A stretch of DNA of 64,000 nucleotides from JAIRNF01 sp031551125 (GCA_031551125.1 JAVBOB010000007.1:62001-126000), one strand, 5' to 3'. Shown: positions 1 through 8,460, numbered from the stretch's first letter. The notes: a model not told the origin generated them from the sequence alone. Numbers and translations: made by a program.

Positions 1-96
1 AGTAATTGGTTGTGATATTATTGTGTAATATTTATTTTTATAAGTTAAAAATTTAGTCCAACTTGCAGTCGTAAATAACAACCTAAACAACTTACT

Positions 97-1482
97 ATGA
101 CCAAAAATCGCCTGAAGCTATTACGGTTATGGGCAATCCCCATAGCCCTAACCGCCTTGCTGTGGGTAGGCTGCAGCAAGGACTACGAGCGGGAGCCTGA
201 GCCCGAAGCAATAGCCAGCCTGCTGGCCGATGTACCCGAACCCTTACAGCAGGCCGTAACCCGCCGTAGCACCCGCAGCTTTCTGGGCACCCCGATGTGG
301 GAGCAGCATCGGCTGGTACCTACCGGCAGCGGCATACCCCTGCTGGTGCTTGCCCTGCCCGACGCTAAGCTGCCCGGCGGCTGGAAGGCCGAGCTGGTGT
401 GCGCGCTTGACACGGCTACTTACGTCCTAAACGTTCACGTAATGGTGTTGCCTGCCGAATCCGGCGGCGTAAGCTACACCGCCTACAGCTTTACCCCCGA
501 CGGCAGCTGGCAGTACAGCCTGACCGTCCGCAACGGACGACTGCGCGTAACCCTGCCCCAGCAGCCCACCCGCTACACCGACATGACATTGGGAGAACCC
601 GCCCTGCAAGCCCACAACAGCGATGAGAAGGTTTGCGCGATATGCGGCAAACGGCACGCCGATGTGAACGGCGGCACGCTGGACGAGTCGGTAGTAACCG
701 CCCCCAAGCCGCAGGAATACTGGGACAGCATACTGCCGGACATCATCGGCGGGTTGTGGAACATGAACCCCGACCACGAGTTTATGCCCGGCGGCGGCAC
801 GGGTAGCAGCGACACCCCGCTCCCACCACCCAAAACACCCTGCGAGCAGGCAAAAGCGCTGGCAGAGAGCAGCGAATTCCGCTCCCTTATGCAGCAGCTC
901 AAGACCAAAACAAGTGACAACAAGGAGTACGCCGCCTACCTTGGGGAGTCTTCCAGTGGGCTGGAGGGTGGAACAGTTAGTTTTATAGCTGGTCAAGAAA
1001 ACGAGAAATTCATAAACCTTCCTTTACCGAGTGGCAAGGTCGATGGACTTGCCCATTCTCATTATGGAGATGGAACACTTTCTATTTTTAGTGGCGGGGA
1101 TATCTTTGCGTTATATCAGCTGCTGGTTAACGATAAAATGAATAATTCTGCTACCTTTATGCTCAGCGTGGTTACTGGAGCGGGAACCACCTACCTGCTG
1201 ATGATTGAAAATGAACAGCAGTTTAGAACATTTGGAAGCGATACTTTCGATGGTGTAACGACGGGAATAGGTGCAGATAAGGTGCTTGAAGCCATATTTT
1301 CTTTTATGAATATTGTTGAAGGTGGAAACTCTGCACAAAATGAGAAAGGATTTCTAAACTTTCTGAGAACTTCTAATGCAGGATTATCTTTATTTAAAGG
1401 AGATACGGATGGGTTTAATGCATGGAATAAAATTGGCTTAGCAGATAACCGTACAACAACCATTGACATTCCTTGCCCATAA
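97..1482 (+). CDS. Modular lipoprotein with JAMM-like C-terminal domain
   Basis: A 461-residue protein. Residues 1-26 form a lipoprotein signal peptide ending LLWVGC, so it is probably membrane-anchored at Cys26. The middle carries a CxxC pair (VCAICGKRH) and a Gly/Pro linker. The C-terminal part holds H320-S-H322 followed by S332-G-G-D335, which resembles the HxH...SxxD signature of JAMM/MPN metallopeptidases, although the spacing is two residues longer than usual. Base composition changes sharply inside the gene: bases 301-360 are 41/60 GC and bases 1381-1440 are 19/60, with the switch near 900-940. A small secreted protein follows 32 nt downstream, then a second copy of the C-terminal domain. 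By architecture I infer a polymorphic-toxin-like exported effector; activity is unproven and the N-terminal family is not recognised. Confidence 0.6.
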   Translation: MTKNRLKLLRLWAIPIALTALLWVGCSKDYEREPEPEAIASLLADVPEPLQQAVTRRSTRSFLGTPMWEQHRLVPTGSGIPLLVLALPDAKLPGGWKAELVCALDTATYVLNVHVMVLPAESGGVSYTAYSFTPDGSWQYSLTVRNGRLRVTLPQQPTRYTDMTLGEPALQAHNSDEKVCAICGKRHADVNGGTLDESVVTAPKPQEYWDSILPDIIGGLWNMNPDHEFMPGGGTGSSDTPLPPPKTPCEQAKALAESSEFRSLMQQLKTKTSDNKEYAAYLGESSSGLEGGTVSFIAGQENEKFINLPLPSGKVDGLAHSHYGDGTLSIFSGGDIFALYQLLVNDKMNNSATFMLSVVTGAGTTYLLMIENEQQFRTFGSDTFDGVTTGIGADKVLEAIFSFMNIVEGGNSAQNEKGFLNFLRTSNAGLSLFKGDTDGFNAWNKIGLADNRTTTIDIPCP

Positions 1483-1514
1483 CAAACTAATACCAACATT
1501 AAAACAATCAACTT

Positions 1515-1985
1515 ATGAAAACTTTATATTTCTTACTGATATTTTTTCTTTGCTCTACAGCCTTGTCAGGGCAAGACTTGAGAGAGAAAGACCCTGATGC
1601 TGATAAGTTTATTGGTACATGGGTTTATGAAAAAGGAGAAGAGAGTTTTTCTCTTACTCTGTGGAAAGACGTGCTTAAGCTAGGTTCTTTCCCTATGGAA
1701 ATAACAACCGGGATATGGATGGTTTACAATAAATTTGGGAAAAGCGAAAAAAAAGAAAAGCATGCTATTAATTCAGCAACAAGAGAAAACCCGAATAGGT
1801 TGGAAGGCTTTATGTATGACGATGATTACGGTATGCGTTACCAGTTTACGTTAACGATAGTCGATAACGCTGACGGGGAGGAAGCATATTGGGAAATTAT
1901 AGAAGCGAGTAAACGGCTTAACCCCAAAGAGGGCAGCCAACTTTTTTCTCCACCTACAACATGTATAATGAGAAAAGTTGAATAG
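1515..1985 (+). CDS. Small secreted partner protein, putative immunity protein A1
   Basis: A 156-residue protein with a Sec signal peptide (about residues 1-19, ending ALSGQ) and an AT-rich sequence matching the tail of the gene before it. After the signal it has DPDADKFIGTWVYEKG, a motif shared with the protein at 2458-3000 (DPDADKFIGMWEYISD). The two are therefore paralogues, each sitting directly behind a copy of the same C-terminal domain. The overall look recalls small secreted Bacteroidota proteins of the DUF6705 type, but that is from memory and not searched. The position suggests a cognate partner or immunity protein acting in the periplasm. The function is inferred only from arrangement. 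Confidence 0.5.
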   Translation: MKTLYFLLIFFLCSTALSGQDLREKDPDADKFIGTWVYEKGEESFSLTLWKDVLKLGSFPMEITTGIWMVYNKFGKSEKKEKHAINSATRENPNRLEGFMYDDDYGMRYQFTLTIVDNADGEEAYWEIIEASKRLNPKEGSQLFSPPTTCIMRKVE

Positions 1986-2089
1986 CGTATAGGCTTAGAA
2001 AGGGTGACATTGCAGATGTTGCCTTTTCTTTTTCCATTCTCAGCTCCGGAGATATTTATGCACTGTACCAGCTGCTAGTCAACGGAAAA

Positions 2090-2443
2090 ATGAATAATCC
2101 TACTACCTTTACCTTTGGCGTGGTTACCGGACATGGCACCACCTACCTGCTGATGATTGAAAATGAACAACAGTTTAGAGCGTTTGGAGCAGCAATATTT
2201 TCAGGATTTAGCAATCAAGGAACTGCAGAACAAGATTTATCCACTATTTTTGAAATGATTTATGGAATAAATAAGAATGCGGATGCTACGCATAATGAGG
2301 TAGCATTTCTTAACTATCTGCGAGCAATGCAACCAACTACGGGTTTATCTCTTTATAAGGGAAATATTTCTACCTTTAGCACATGGGATAAGCAAGGTTT
2401 GAACTCAAACCGTACAGAAACTATAACTATAAACTGTAACTAG
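2090..2443 (+). CDS. Orphan C-terminal cassette of the modular lipoprotein
   Basis: The 117 residues from this ATG match the last part of the protein at 97-1482 (shared TTYLLMIENEQQFR and LLVNxKMNN). The same frame can be read upstream to about 2015 (FSILSSGDIYALYQL), matching the SxxD end of the JAMM-like motif but without the HxH half. It has no signal peptide, no N-terminal carrier and no visible promoter. It starts immediately after the stop of the first partner gene and is followed 14 nt later by a second partner gene. I read it as a displaced, probably silent C-terminal module, as seen behind Rhs/CDI-type toxin genes. It may or may not be translated from 2090. Confidence 0.55.
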   Translation: MNNPTTFTFGVVTGHGTTYLLMIENEQQFRAFGAAIFSGFSNQGTAEQDLSTIFEMIYGINKNADATHNEVAFLNYLRAMQPTTGLSLYKGNISTFSTWDKQGLNSNRTETITINCN

Positions 2444-2457
2444 TAAACCTAGCATAT

Positions 2458-3000
2458 ATGAAAACATGTTTTCTTTTATTATTGACAAACATACTATTTA
2501 CTGTGACAAGTTTAAATGCACAGGAACCTCGCCTTGCCGACCCCGATGCTGATAAGTTTATTGGCATGTGGGAGTATATATCAGATAATGAATTATTTCG
2601 GATAGTTTTTCGAAAAGATTCCGTTGCATGGGGAAATGCTCATATGGAAATTCTGCGTGGAAACTATTTAGTTGAATTAGGAGCCAACCGATATGACTCG
2701 AAAGATATAATATCCCCAATGGTTTGTCTCACAGAACTAGATAATGCGAATACCCTTGGAGGGTCTTTCGTTGATGATGTTTACCTTAAGCAGCTTTCTT
2801 TTAGATTGGAACTTTTACCCGGAAAAACAGATGAGGCTCGTTGGGTTGTTAAATATGCGGTGCCTAATTCCGGTAAAATCATCTTTGTAGACCCAACAAA
2901 GATGTCGCAACAACAGGTGCCTAAGAAGCGACAGGCGAAACCCAATGAGGAACGTCCCTACCTTCCACCTAGCGAGTGTATAATGAAGAAGGTTCAATAA
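2458..3000 (+). CDS. Small secreted partner protein, putative immunity protein A2
   Basis: A 180-residue protein with a signal peptide (about residues 1-21, ending SLNAQ) and the DPDADKFIGMWEY motif shared with the protein at 1515-1985. The two diverge strongly after this motif, as expected if each is matched to a different C-terminal module. The C-terminus has a basic stretch near residues 150-165 and ends in CIMKKVQ, against CIMRKVE in the paralogue, so both ends of the fold are conserved. It lies 14 nt after the orphan cassette and a terminator follows. An immunity or partner role is inferred from context. Confidence 0.5.
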   Translation: MKTCFLLLLTNILFTVTSLNAQEPRLADPDADKFIGMWEYISDNELFRIVFRKDSVAWGNAHMEILRGNYLVELGANRYDSKDIISPMVCLTELDNANTLGGSFVDDVYLKQLSFRLELLPGKTDEARWVVKYAVPNSGKIIFVDPTKMSQQQVPKKRQAKPNEERPYLPPSECIMKKVQ

Positions 3001-3059
3001 TCAACCTATTTGCCTTTGAATTATAAATTTATTGAAAGTAACTCAACATAGAGCAAAAG

Positions 3060-3090
3060 AAGCGGTAAGCATATCTTACCGCTTTTATTT
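3060..3090 (+). terminator. Terminator closing the first modular locus
   Basis: A perfect 10-bp stem (3060-3069 with 3075-3084), loop CATAT, followed by TTATTTAT. It lies 60 nt after the last partner gene. Confidence 0.75.
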
Positions 3091-3217
3091 ATAGTTTACA
3101 TGTGAGATAATCATTTTATTCATTGAACTTTTGTAGTTGTACCATGTTTAAAAACCAAACCCTTGTTGAATATTGCAAAGATATTCTCAACAAAATTCTC
3201 AAAATTTTTCTAACCAA

Positions 3218-3251
3218 TTTGCGCATTTAATTACTTATTTTAGTACATTTG
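3218..3251 (+). promoter_or_regulatory. Bacteroidota-type promoter for the cytochrome bd operon
   Basis: TTTG at 3218-3221 and TACATTTG at 3244-3251, separated by 22 nt, match the phylum's TTTG/TAnnTTTG consensus with a slightly long spacer. It sits 40 nt upstream of the first gene of the operon. Confidence 0.55.
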
Positions 3252-3290
3252 TTTCCTAACCAAAGCAATTTCTAATTTATCTTACATAGA

Positions 3291-3503
3291 ATGAATACTT
3301 TGAAAAAGGTATATCGGTTTTACTACGAAGGGTTTCGCAGCATGACGGTGGGAAAAACCTTGTGGATTATTATACTTATCAAGCTATTCATTATGTTTGT
3401 CATTCTTAAACCCTTTTTCTTTCCCAACGTTTTGAAGAAAAATTTCAGTACCGACGAAGAACGTAGAAAGCATGTAATTGAACAGCTAACCACACCTAAA
3501 TAA
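3291..3503 (+). CDS. DUF4492 family small membrane protein
   Basis: A 70-residue protein with one membrane segment (about residues 22-42, WIIILIKLFIMFVIL) flanked by charged ends. Short proteins of this type (DUF4492) are found directly before cydA in many Bacteroidota, and here cydA starts 8 nt later, so they are very probably co-transcribed. The role is unknown; assembly or stability of the bd oxidase is a reasonable inference from the constant neighbourhood. Confidence 0.75.
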   Translation: MNTLKKVYRFYYEGFRSMTVGKTLWIIILIKLFIMFVILKPFFFPNVLKKNFSTDEERRKHVIEQLTTPK

Positions 3504-3511
3504 ATACACTT

Positions 3512-5071
3512 ATGACAAATATGCTACTTTCCTCTGTAGTGGAGTGGTCGAGACTACAGTTTGCCTTGACGGCCATTTTTCACTGGATTTTTGTACCGTT
3601 AACGCTTGGGCTTTCGTTCATTATTGCCATAATGGAAAGCATTTATGTAAAAACAGGCAATGAGTACTGGAAGCAAATCGTTAAGTTTTGGATGAAAATT
3701 TTCGGTATAAACTTCGCCATAGGCGTAGCCACCGGAATTATTCTGGAGTTTGAGTTTGGTACCAACTGGTCAAACTACTCGTTCTTTGTGGGCGATATAT
3801 TCGGCGCTCCGCTTGCTATTGAAGGTATATTGGCCTTTTTTATGGAGAGTACCTTTATTGCCATTATGTTTTTCGGATGGAATAAGGTAAGCAAAAAGTT
3901 CCACCTTACCGCTACATGGCTTACCGCTTTTGGAGCCAACCTTTCAGCCTTGTGGATATTGGTAGCCAACGGATGGATGCAGTACCCCGCAGGCATGGCC
4001 TTTAACCCCGATACGGTTCGTAACGAGATGGTAAACTTTTGGGAGGTGTTATTCTCTCCCGTTGCCATCAATAAGTTTTTCCATACCGTAACATCGGGAT
4101 ACGTGCTGGCAGCCATTGTTGTAATGGGTATCAGCTCATGGTTCTTGCTTAAGAAGCGGAACATGGGTTTTGCGAAAAAGAGTATTCTTATTGCTGCCGT
4201 GTTCGGTTTAATGGGTAGCCTCGCCTTGCTTTGGACGGGCGATGGGTCAGCCTATCAGGTAGCGCAAAAACAACCTATGAAGCTGGCGGCAATGGAGGGT
4301 TTGTATGAAGGTGAGCATGGCGCCGGACTTACTGCCGTTGGTGTACTTACTCCCGGCAAAACCTACAATGATGGTAAAGACCCCTACATGTTTAGGATAG
4401 AAATACCAAAAGTTCTATCGTTGTTGGGATACCGCAATTCCGATGCTTTTGTTCCCGGAGTAAAAGATATTGTTGAGGGTGGATATGAGTACGTAGATGA
4501 ACAAGGAAACAAGCAAATTGCTCTTTCAACTGAAGAAAAAATAGCACGAGGCAAGCTGGCAATGGCTGCTTTGGCAGACTATACGGCTGCAAAAGAAGCC
4601 GGAGATGCGGCTGCTCAGGCTGAAGCTAAAGTGCGTTTAGATGAAAACTTCCGCTATTTCGGTTACGGACATCTCAACAACCCGTCGAGCATTGTACCTA
4701 ACGTTCCACTAACGTTCTACAGCTTCCATATAATGGTTGCGCTCGGATTTTTCTTTATCCTTCTGTTTATTGTTGCACTTTGGTTTTTATATAAGGGTAA
4801 AGTTGAAAAACGTCGTTGGTTCCTTTGGGTCATGCTTATTAGCATTCCGTTGGTGTATATCGCTTCACAGTCGGGATGGATTGTAGCCGAGTTGGGACGT
4901 CAACCGTGGGTTATTCAGGATTTAATGCCGACTATGTCTGCTGTTTCTCGTATTGATGCCAGCGCGGTGCAGGTTACTTTCTTTCTGTTCTTTGGCTTGT
5001 TCACCATACTGCTTATTGCCGAACTGGGTATTATGTTCAAGCAAATTAAGAAAGGACCCGACGTTGAATAG
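3512..5071 (+). CDS. cydA: Cytochrome bd ubiquinol oxidase subunit I
   Basis: The 519-residue haem-bearing subunit of the high-affinity quinol:O2 oxidoreductase in the inner membrane. The N-terminal FALTAIFHW region (His24) corresponds to the b595-ligand histidine, NKFFHTVTSGYVLA contains the b558-ligand histidine, and the GRQPW motif lies near residue 465. The protein has the many hydrophobic segments of the family. The quinol-loop region (about residues 250-390) contains an Ala/Glu-rich stretch. It is followed by cydB after 46 nt. It allows microaerobic respiration or oxygen scavenging in an otherwise probably anaerobic lineage. Confidence 0.97.
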   Translation: MTNMLLSSVVEWSRLQFALTAIFHWIFVPLTLGLSFIIAIMESIYVKTGNEYWKQIVKFWMKIFGINFAIGVATGIILEFEFGTNWSNYSFFVGDIFGAPLAIEGILAFFMESTFIAIMFFGWNKVSKKFHLTATWLTAFGANLSALWILVANGWMQYPAGMAFNPDTVRNEMVNFWEVLFSPVAINKFFHTVTSGYVLAAIVVMGISSWFLLKKRNMGFAKKSILIAAVFGLMGSLALLWTGDGSAYQVAQKQPMKLAAMEGLYEGEHGAGLTAVGVLTPGKTYNDGKDPYMFRIEIPKVLSLLGYRNSDAFVPGVKDIVEGGYEYVDEQGNKQIALSTEEKIARGKLAMAALADYTAAKEAGDAAAQAEAKVRLDENFRYFGYGHLNNPSSIVPNVPLTFYSFHIMVALGFFFILLFIVALWFLYKGKVEKRRWFLWVMLISIPLVYIASQSGWIVAELGRQPWVIQDLMPTMSAVSRIDASAVQVTFFLFFGLFTILLIAELGIMFKQIKKGPDVE

Positions 5072-5117
5072 CCAAAAAAGACAAACCTAAGCTTACCATT
5101 TAAAAAATACTTGACTT

Positions 5118-6272
5118 ATGGATACAACCTACATACTACTACAGCAATACTGGTGGTTTATCATAGCTCTTCTGGGCGCTCTTTTGGTGTTTCTGCTTTT
5201 TGTTCAGGGCGGACAGACGTTGATTTACCGTGTGGGAAAAACTCCCGATGAGCGCAGTATGGTTATTAATGCGCTGGGACGTAAGTGGGAGTTTACGTTT
5301 ACCACCTTGGTTACGTTTGGCGGTGCGTTTTTTGCTTCCTTCCCGCTTTTCTACTCCACCAGCTTTGGTGGAGCCTACTGGGTGTGGATGGCTATTCTTT
5401 TTTTCTTCGTAATACAGGCGGTATCTTATGAGTTTCGTAATAAGGCGGGCAACCTGCTGGGTGCACGTACCTACGAAACGTTCCTGCTGCTTAACGGTCT
5501 TTTCGGAACTATACTGCTGGGAACGGCTGTTGCTACGTTTTTTACGGGTTCCGAATTTTCGGTTGATAGAATGAATCTTATTAACGTTGGCGGACAAACA
5601 GCCATATCGAGTTGGGAAACGCCTTGGCATGGTCTTGAGGCCGTGCTTAACCCTGTGAATGTTGCATTGGGTTTATCGGTGTTCTTTTTGGCACGGGTAA
5701 TGGGTGCGCTGTACTTTATTAATAGCGTGGACAGTGAAACAATTGCTAAGCGCTCACGTAAGCATGTGCTGTATAACGCTATACCGTTCTTGGTGTGCTT
5801 CCTCTTCTTTTTGGTTAGCATTTTGATTAAGGATGGCTTTGCGGTCAACTCTACAAACGGAGCGGTTTCAATGGAAGCCTATAAGTATGCTAACAACTTT
5901 TTCGCAATGCCCATAGTGATGGTTGTATTTCTGTTGGGCGTTGTGTTGGTGCTGTTCGGTATTGGTAAAACGCTTCTAAAACCAACATGGATAAAAGGGA
6001 TATGGTTTGCCGGAATAGGAACGGTTTGTACAGTGTTAGGCTTGTTGCTTAACGTGGGTTACAATAACACAGCCTACTATCCTTCCACATACGATTTGCA
6101 GAGCTCGCTTTACCTAGCCAACAGCTGCTCAAGTAAGTTTACGCTTACCACTATGGCTATTGTTTCTATTCTTGTTCCCTTTGTTTTAGGCTATATTATT
6201 ATTGCATGGCGAGCAATGAATAAGAAGAAAATTACCATTGAGGAAATTAATGCTGACTCGCACAGCTACTAA
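5118..6272 (+). CDS. cydB: Cytochrome bd ubiquinol oxidase subunit II
   Basis: A 384-residue polytopic membrane protein, partner of CydA. It begins with the expected first helix (WWFIIALLGALLVFLLFVQGG) and the conserved ALGRKWEFTFTTLVTFGGAFFASFP region. The length is normal for the family. It is the third gene of the DUF4492-cydA-cydB operon and is followed 31 nt later by a 36-codon membrane ORF. Confidence 0.96.
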   Translation: MDTTYILLQQYWWFIIALLGALLVFLLFVQGGQTLIYRVGKTPDERSMVINALGRKWEFTFTTLVTFGGAFFASFPLFYSTSFGGAYWVWMAILFFFVIQAVSYEFRNKAGNLLGARTYETFLLLNGLFGTILLGTAVATFFTGSEFSVDRMNLINVGGQTAISSWETPWHGLEAVLNPVNVALGLSVFFLARVMGALYFINSVDSETIAKRSRKHVLYNAIPFLVCFLFFLVSILIKDGFAVNSTNGAVSMEAYKYANNFFAMPIVMVVFLLGVVLVLFGIGKTLLKPTWIKGIWFAGIGTVCTVLGLLLNVGYNNTAYYPSTYDLQSSLYLANSCSSKFTLTTMAIVSILVPFVLGYIIIAWRAMNKKKITIEEINADSHSY

Positions 6273-6303
6273 ACCATAGGTTCAACTTAAAAACATAAAT
6301 GCT

Positions 6304-6414
6304 ATGATAAGAGAAATTATAACGCTGATTGGTTGGCCTGTGTTTATATACGTAACGTACAGGCTTTGCATTTGGGCTATTAAAAAATATGACGCCAAGG
6401 AACAGCATCAGTAA
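6304..6414 (+). CDS. 36-residue single-TM protein behind cydB, CydX-like candidate
   Basis: An ORF of 36 codons from ATG at 6304 to TAA at 6412-6414. It encodes a hydrophobic stretch (IITLIGWPVFIYVTYRLCIW) followed by a charged tail (KKYDAKEQHQ). Size, single membrane helix, polar C-terminus and position right after cydB are those of CydX/CydS-type accessory subunits, although the sequence is not recognisably CydX. It is shorter than usual gene-calling cut-offs, so it is easily missed. Codon use is ordinary. The function is inferred from size, topology and position. Confidence 0.55.
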   Translation: MIREIITLIGWPVFIYVTYRLCIWAIKKYDAKEQHQ

Positions 6415-6450
6415 GGTATAATAGTTATTGCAGATATAATATAAATAAAG

Positions 6451-6530
6451 TACCGTCATTGCGAGGCGTTTTTTGCGAAGCAATCTCCTTTTGAAACAGA
6501 TTGCTTCACGGCGTTCGCAATGACGGTACT
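6451..6530. repeat. GTCATTGCGAG palindromic element, copy 1
   Basis: Ends ACCGTCATTGCGAG and CGCAATGACGGT are inverted, with an inner inverted pair GAAGCAATCT/AGATTGCTTC. One of seven copies in the window. Intergenic, behind the cydB group. Confidence 0.85.
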
Positions 6531-6606
6531 TTTAGTTGTTACCTCTTATAAAAGCCCCCCTTCGGAAATACTTTCAGACTAATATAAATCTACTTAAAGC
6601 AAAAAT

Positions 6607-6797
6607 AGCCCCGAAGTGGGCTGAATATGAATAACCGTGGGTAAAACCCACGGTGGGAAGTTGGTGAATTCCATTGCGCAGGGAGCACCTTTCTTCTTTA
6701 GAAAGAAGAAAGGTGCTCCCTGCGCAATGTTAACGTTTGTTCGATTACCCCGCGTTTCATACGGGGTTATTATTGTTCAACCCCGTGAGGGGTTTTT
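6607..6797. repeat. Composite intergenic element B, copy 1
   Basis: Starts AGCCCCGAAGTGGGCT, then ATAACCGTGGG...CCCACGGT, and ends with CCCCGCGTTTCATACGGGG and AACCCCGTGAGGGGTT. The same modules in the same order recur at 63783-63929. In this copy a perfect 27-bp inverted repeat (6673-6699 with 6702-6728, 2-nt loop) is inserted in the middle; the other copy lacks it. The gap 6415-6818 between the cyd group and the dipeptidase gene holds only this element and palindromic copy 1. Confidence 0.7.
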
Positions 6798-6818
6798 TAC
6801 ATATTATGTTGGGAGCGT

Positions 6819-7811
6819 TTATCCGCAAACCTGTTTAAACACTCGCAAAATGTTCTTTCCTAAAATTTTCTCTACCTCCACAGCTGTATAGCCTTCACAA
6901 AGTAAGGCTTTGGTAAGGTTAGGGAATTGAGATACATCCTTTAATCCTTCGGGAGTTATTTCAATACCGTCGAAATCGGAGCCAAGAGCAATAGCGTCAA
7001 CACCTCCCGTTACTTTACGAACATGGTTGATATGCTTTAGCACATCGGTAATGGTTGCCTTATCGGTTCCGTTGAGGAAGTAGGGGTAAAATACAGAGCC
7101 AACTACTCCGCCACGTGCAGCGATTTCTTTTATATGCTCATCGCTAAGGTTGCGCTTGTGCGGGTTTATAGCGTATGCACCCGAGTGGGTGGCTACCACC
7201 ATTCCGTTGGTATAAGCCAGTACATCGTCAACTGTTTTACTGTTTACGTGAGATAGGTCAACAATCATTCCCCTTTTGTTCAGGTGGTCTATCACCTCTT
7301 TCCCGAAGGAGGTAAGCCGCTTGTCATCTTCCTGTGCTCCGCCTGCCCAGTCGCAACCAAAGTTCCATGTAAGCGTCAGGTAACGTGCACCTTGGTCGTA
7401 AAACCAGTCAAGGTTTTCCAGCTTGTTTTCTATAATATACCCACCTTCAACAGCCAGTATAATGGCTATCTTCTTTTTTTGCAATGTGGCTTCCAGCTCA
7501 GCGTAGCTGCGAACCTGTTCAACGTCGTTGGCATTCGCGGCTATTTCGCTTTGCAGCGTTTCCACCATCTCTTTAGCAACGGTAAACGGACTTTCAATAT
7601 CGGGTTTAGTCCATGCTACCATAAACTGAACGTTTACTCCGCCCGTTTTTAGCCTCGGAATATCCGTTTGAAACAGGTTATTACCGCTAAGCAAGCCTTC
7701 CGGTTTACTACGCTTCTCTTCCAAAAAGTCGTTGTGGAAATCGACTACAACTGCCGATTGGTGAAACTTTAGCGTTTCGGCCTCTCTGATTTTATCACAA
7801 GTTTCGCACAT
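6819..7811 (-). CDS. Membrane dipeptidase, peptidase family M19
   Basis: 330 residues with the M19 (renal dipeptidase) metal-site pattern: VDFHND near residues 24-28, VEGG near 120, LSHVNS, ATHSGAYA and GSDFDG towards the C-terminus. It probably hydrolyses dipeptides, including those with a D-residue. There is no signal peptide, so it appears cytoplasmic. It is transcribed leftwards alone, with repeat elements on both sides. Confidence 0.9.
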   Translation of the reverse strand: MCETCDKIREAETLKFHQSAVVVDFHNDFLEEKRSKPEGLLSGNNLFQTDIPRLKTGGVNVQFMVAWTKPDIESPFTVAKEMVETLQSEIAANANDVEQVRSYAELEATLQKKKIAIILAVEGGYIIENKLENLDWFYDQGARYLTLTWNFGCDWAGGAQEDDKRLTSFGKEVIDHLNKRGMIVDLSHVNSKTVDDVLAYTNGMVVATHSGAYAINPHKRNLSDEHIKEIAARGGVVGSVFYPYFLNGTDKATITDVLKHINHVRKVTGGVDAIALGSDFDGIEITPEGLKDVSQFPNLTKALLCEGYTAVEVEKILGKNILRVFKQVCG

Positions 7812-7884
7812 GGTTTTTTGAATTAGGAGTTAAGGATTGGGAACAAGGAATTAAGAATAAAGAATTAGGAGTGGTTGAATTGAG

Positions 7885-8004
7885 ATTGTCATTGCGAAGT
7901 GCTTTTTGTCGAAGCAATCTGTTTATTCGAGAGATTGGTTAGCTACGCTGCCGTTACCTTCAGTGAACCCTTCGGGTTTTGGGTCGCTATGCTCGCAATA
8001 ACGT
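7885..8004. repeat. GTCATTGCGAG palindromic element, copy 2 (hybrid right arm)
   Basis: The left arm is ATTGTCATTGCGAAG...GAAGCAATCT. The right arm is the alternative module AGATTGGTTAGCTACGCTG...CTTCGGG...CTCGCAATAACG, expanded by a small insertion. Flanked by AT-rich low-complexity phrases (TTAATTCATAATTCC type). Confidence 0.7.
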
Positions 8005-8049
8005 TGTTAATTCATAATTCCTTATTCCTAACTCATAACTCTCTTTGCC

Positions 8050-8304
8050 TTATTTTACTTCATGCAATACGTACTCATACCCTTCCATAATGGGGTTATG
8101 TAGTATCTTGGAGCAAGCCTCGTTTACGCGTTCCATTGCTTGCTCTTTAGTAGCGGCTTCAATTTCGAGCGTTATGTGCTTACCCATGCGCACATTTTTA
8201 ATTTCGCTGTATCCGTTGTTGTTAAGGGTCATGGTTACCGCCTTACCTTGCGGGTCGAGGAGTGCCTTAAGCGGCATTACGTTGATTTCTGCAATGAATT
8301 TCAT
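8050..8304 (-). CDS. purS: Phosphoribosylformylglycinamidine synthase subunit PurS
   Basis: 84 residues, the normal size for PurS, with the conserved LLDPQGKAVTMTLNNNGY and VRMGKHITLEIEA blocks. It bridges PurL and PurQ in step 4 of IMP synthesis in organisms that use the split enzyme. No purL or purQ gene lies beside it. Confidence 0.88.
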   Translation of the reverse strand: MKFIAEINVMPLKALLDPQGKAVTMTLNNNGYSEIKNVRMGKHITLEIEAATKEQAMERVNEACSKILHNPIMEGYEYVLHEVK

Positions 8305-8460
8305 TTCTCGGAGTCTATTTTAGTTGTCTTAATGTTTTTAGTTTTCTGACGTTGGCAAATGTAACATGAATTATTGAGGTATTCAGCCTTCTGCTTTTAA
8401 AGTATATTCACACTGTAGCCTTTAAAATGGAAACAAATATTACTAATTAGCTTTACTTTA

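Noticed and set aside
427..996. Long minus-strand frame of 189 codons inside the first lipoprotein gene, and similar frames at 35213-35558
   Set aside because: Shadows caused by high GC and few stops in the carrier region; the forward frame has signal peptide, motifs and homology to the cassette.
6637..6891. 84-codon plus-strand frame near element B
   Set aside because: It translates the palindrome and repeat and runs into the antisense of the dipeptidase gene.
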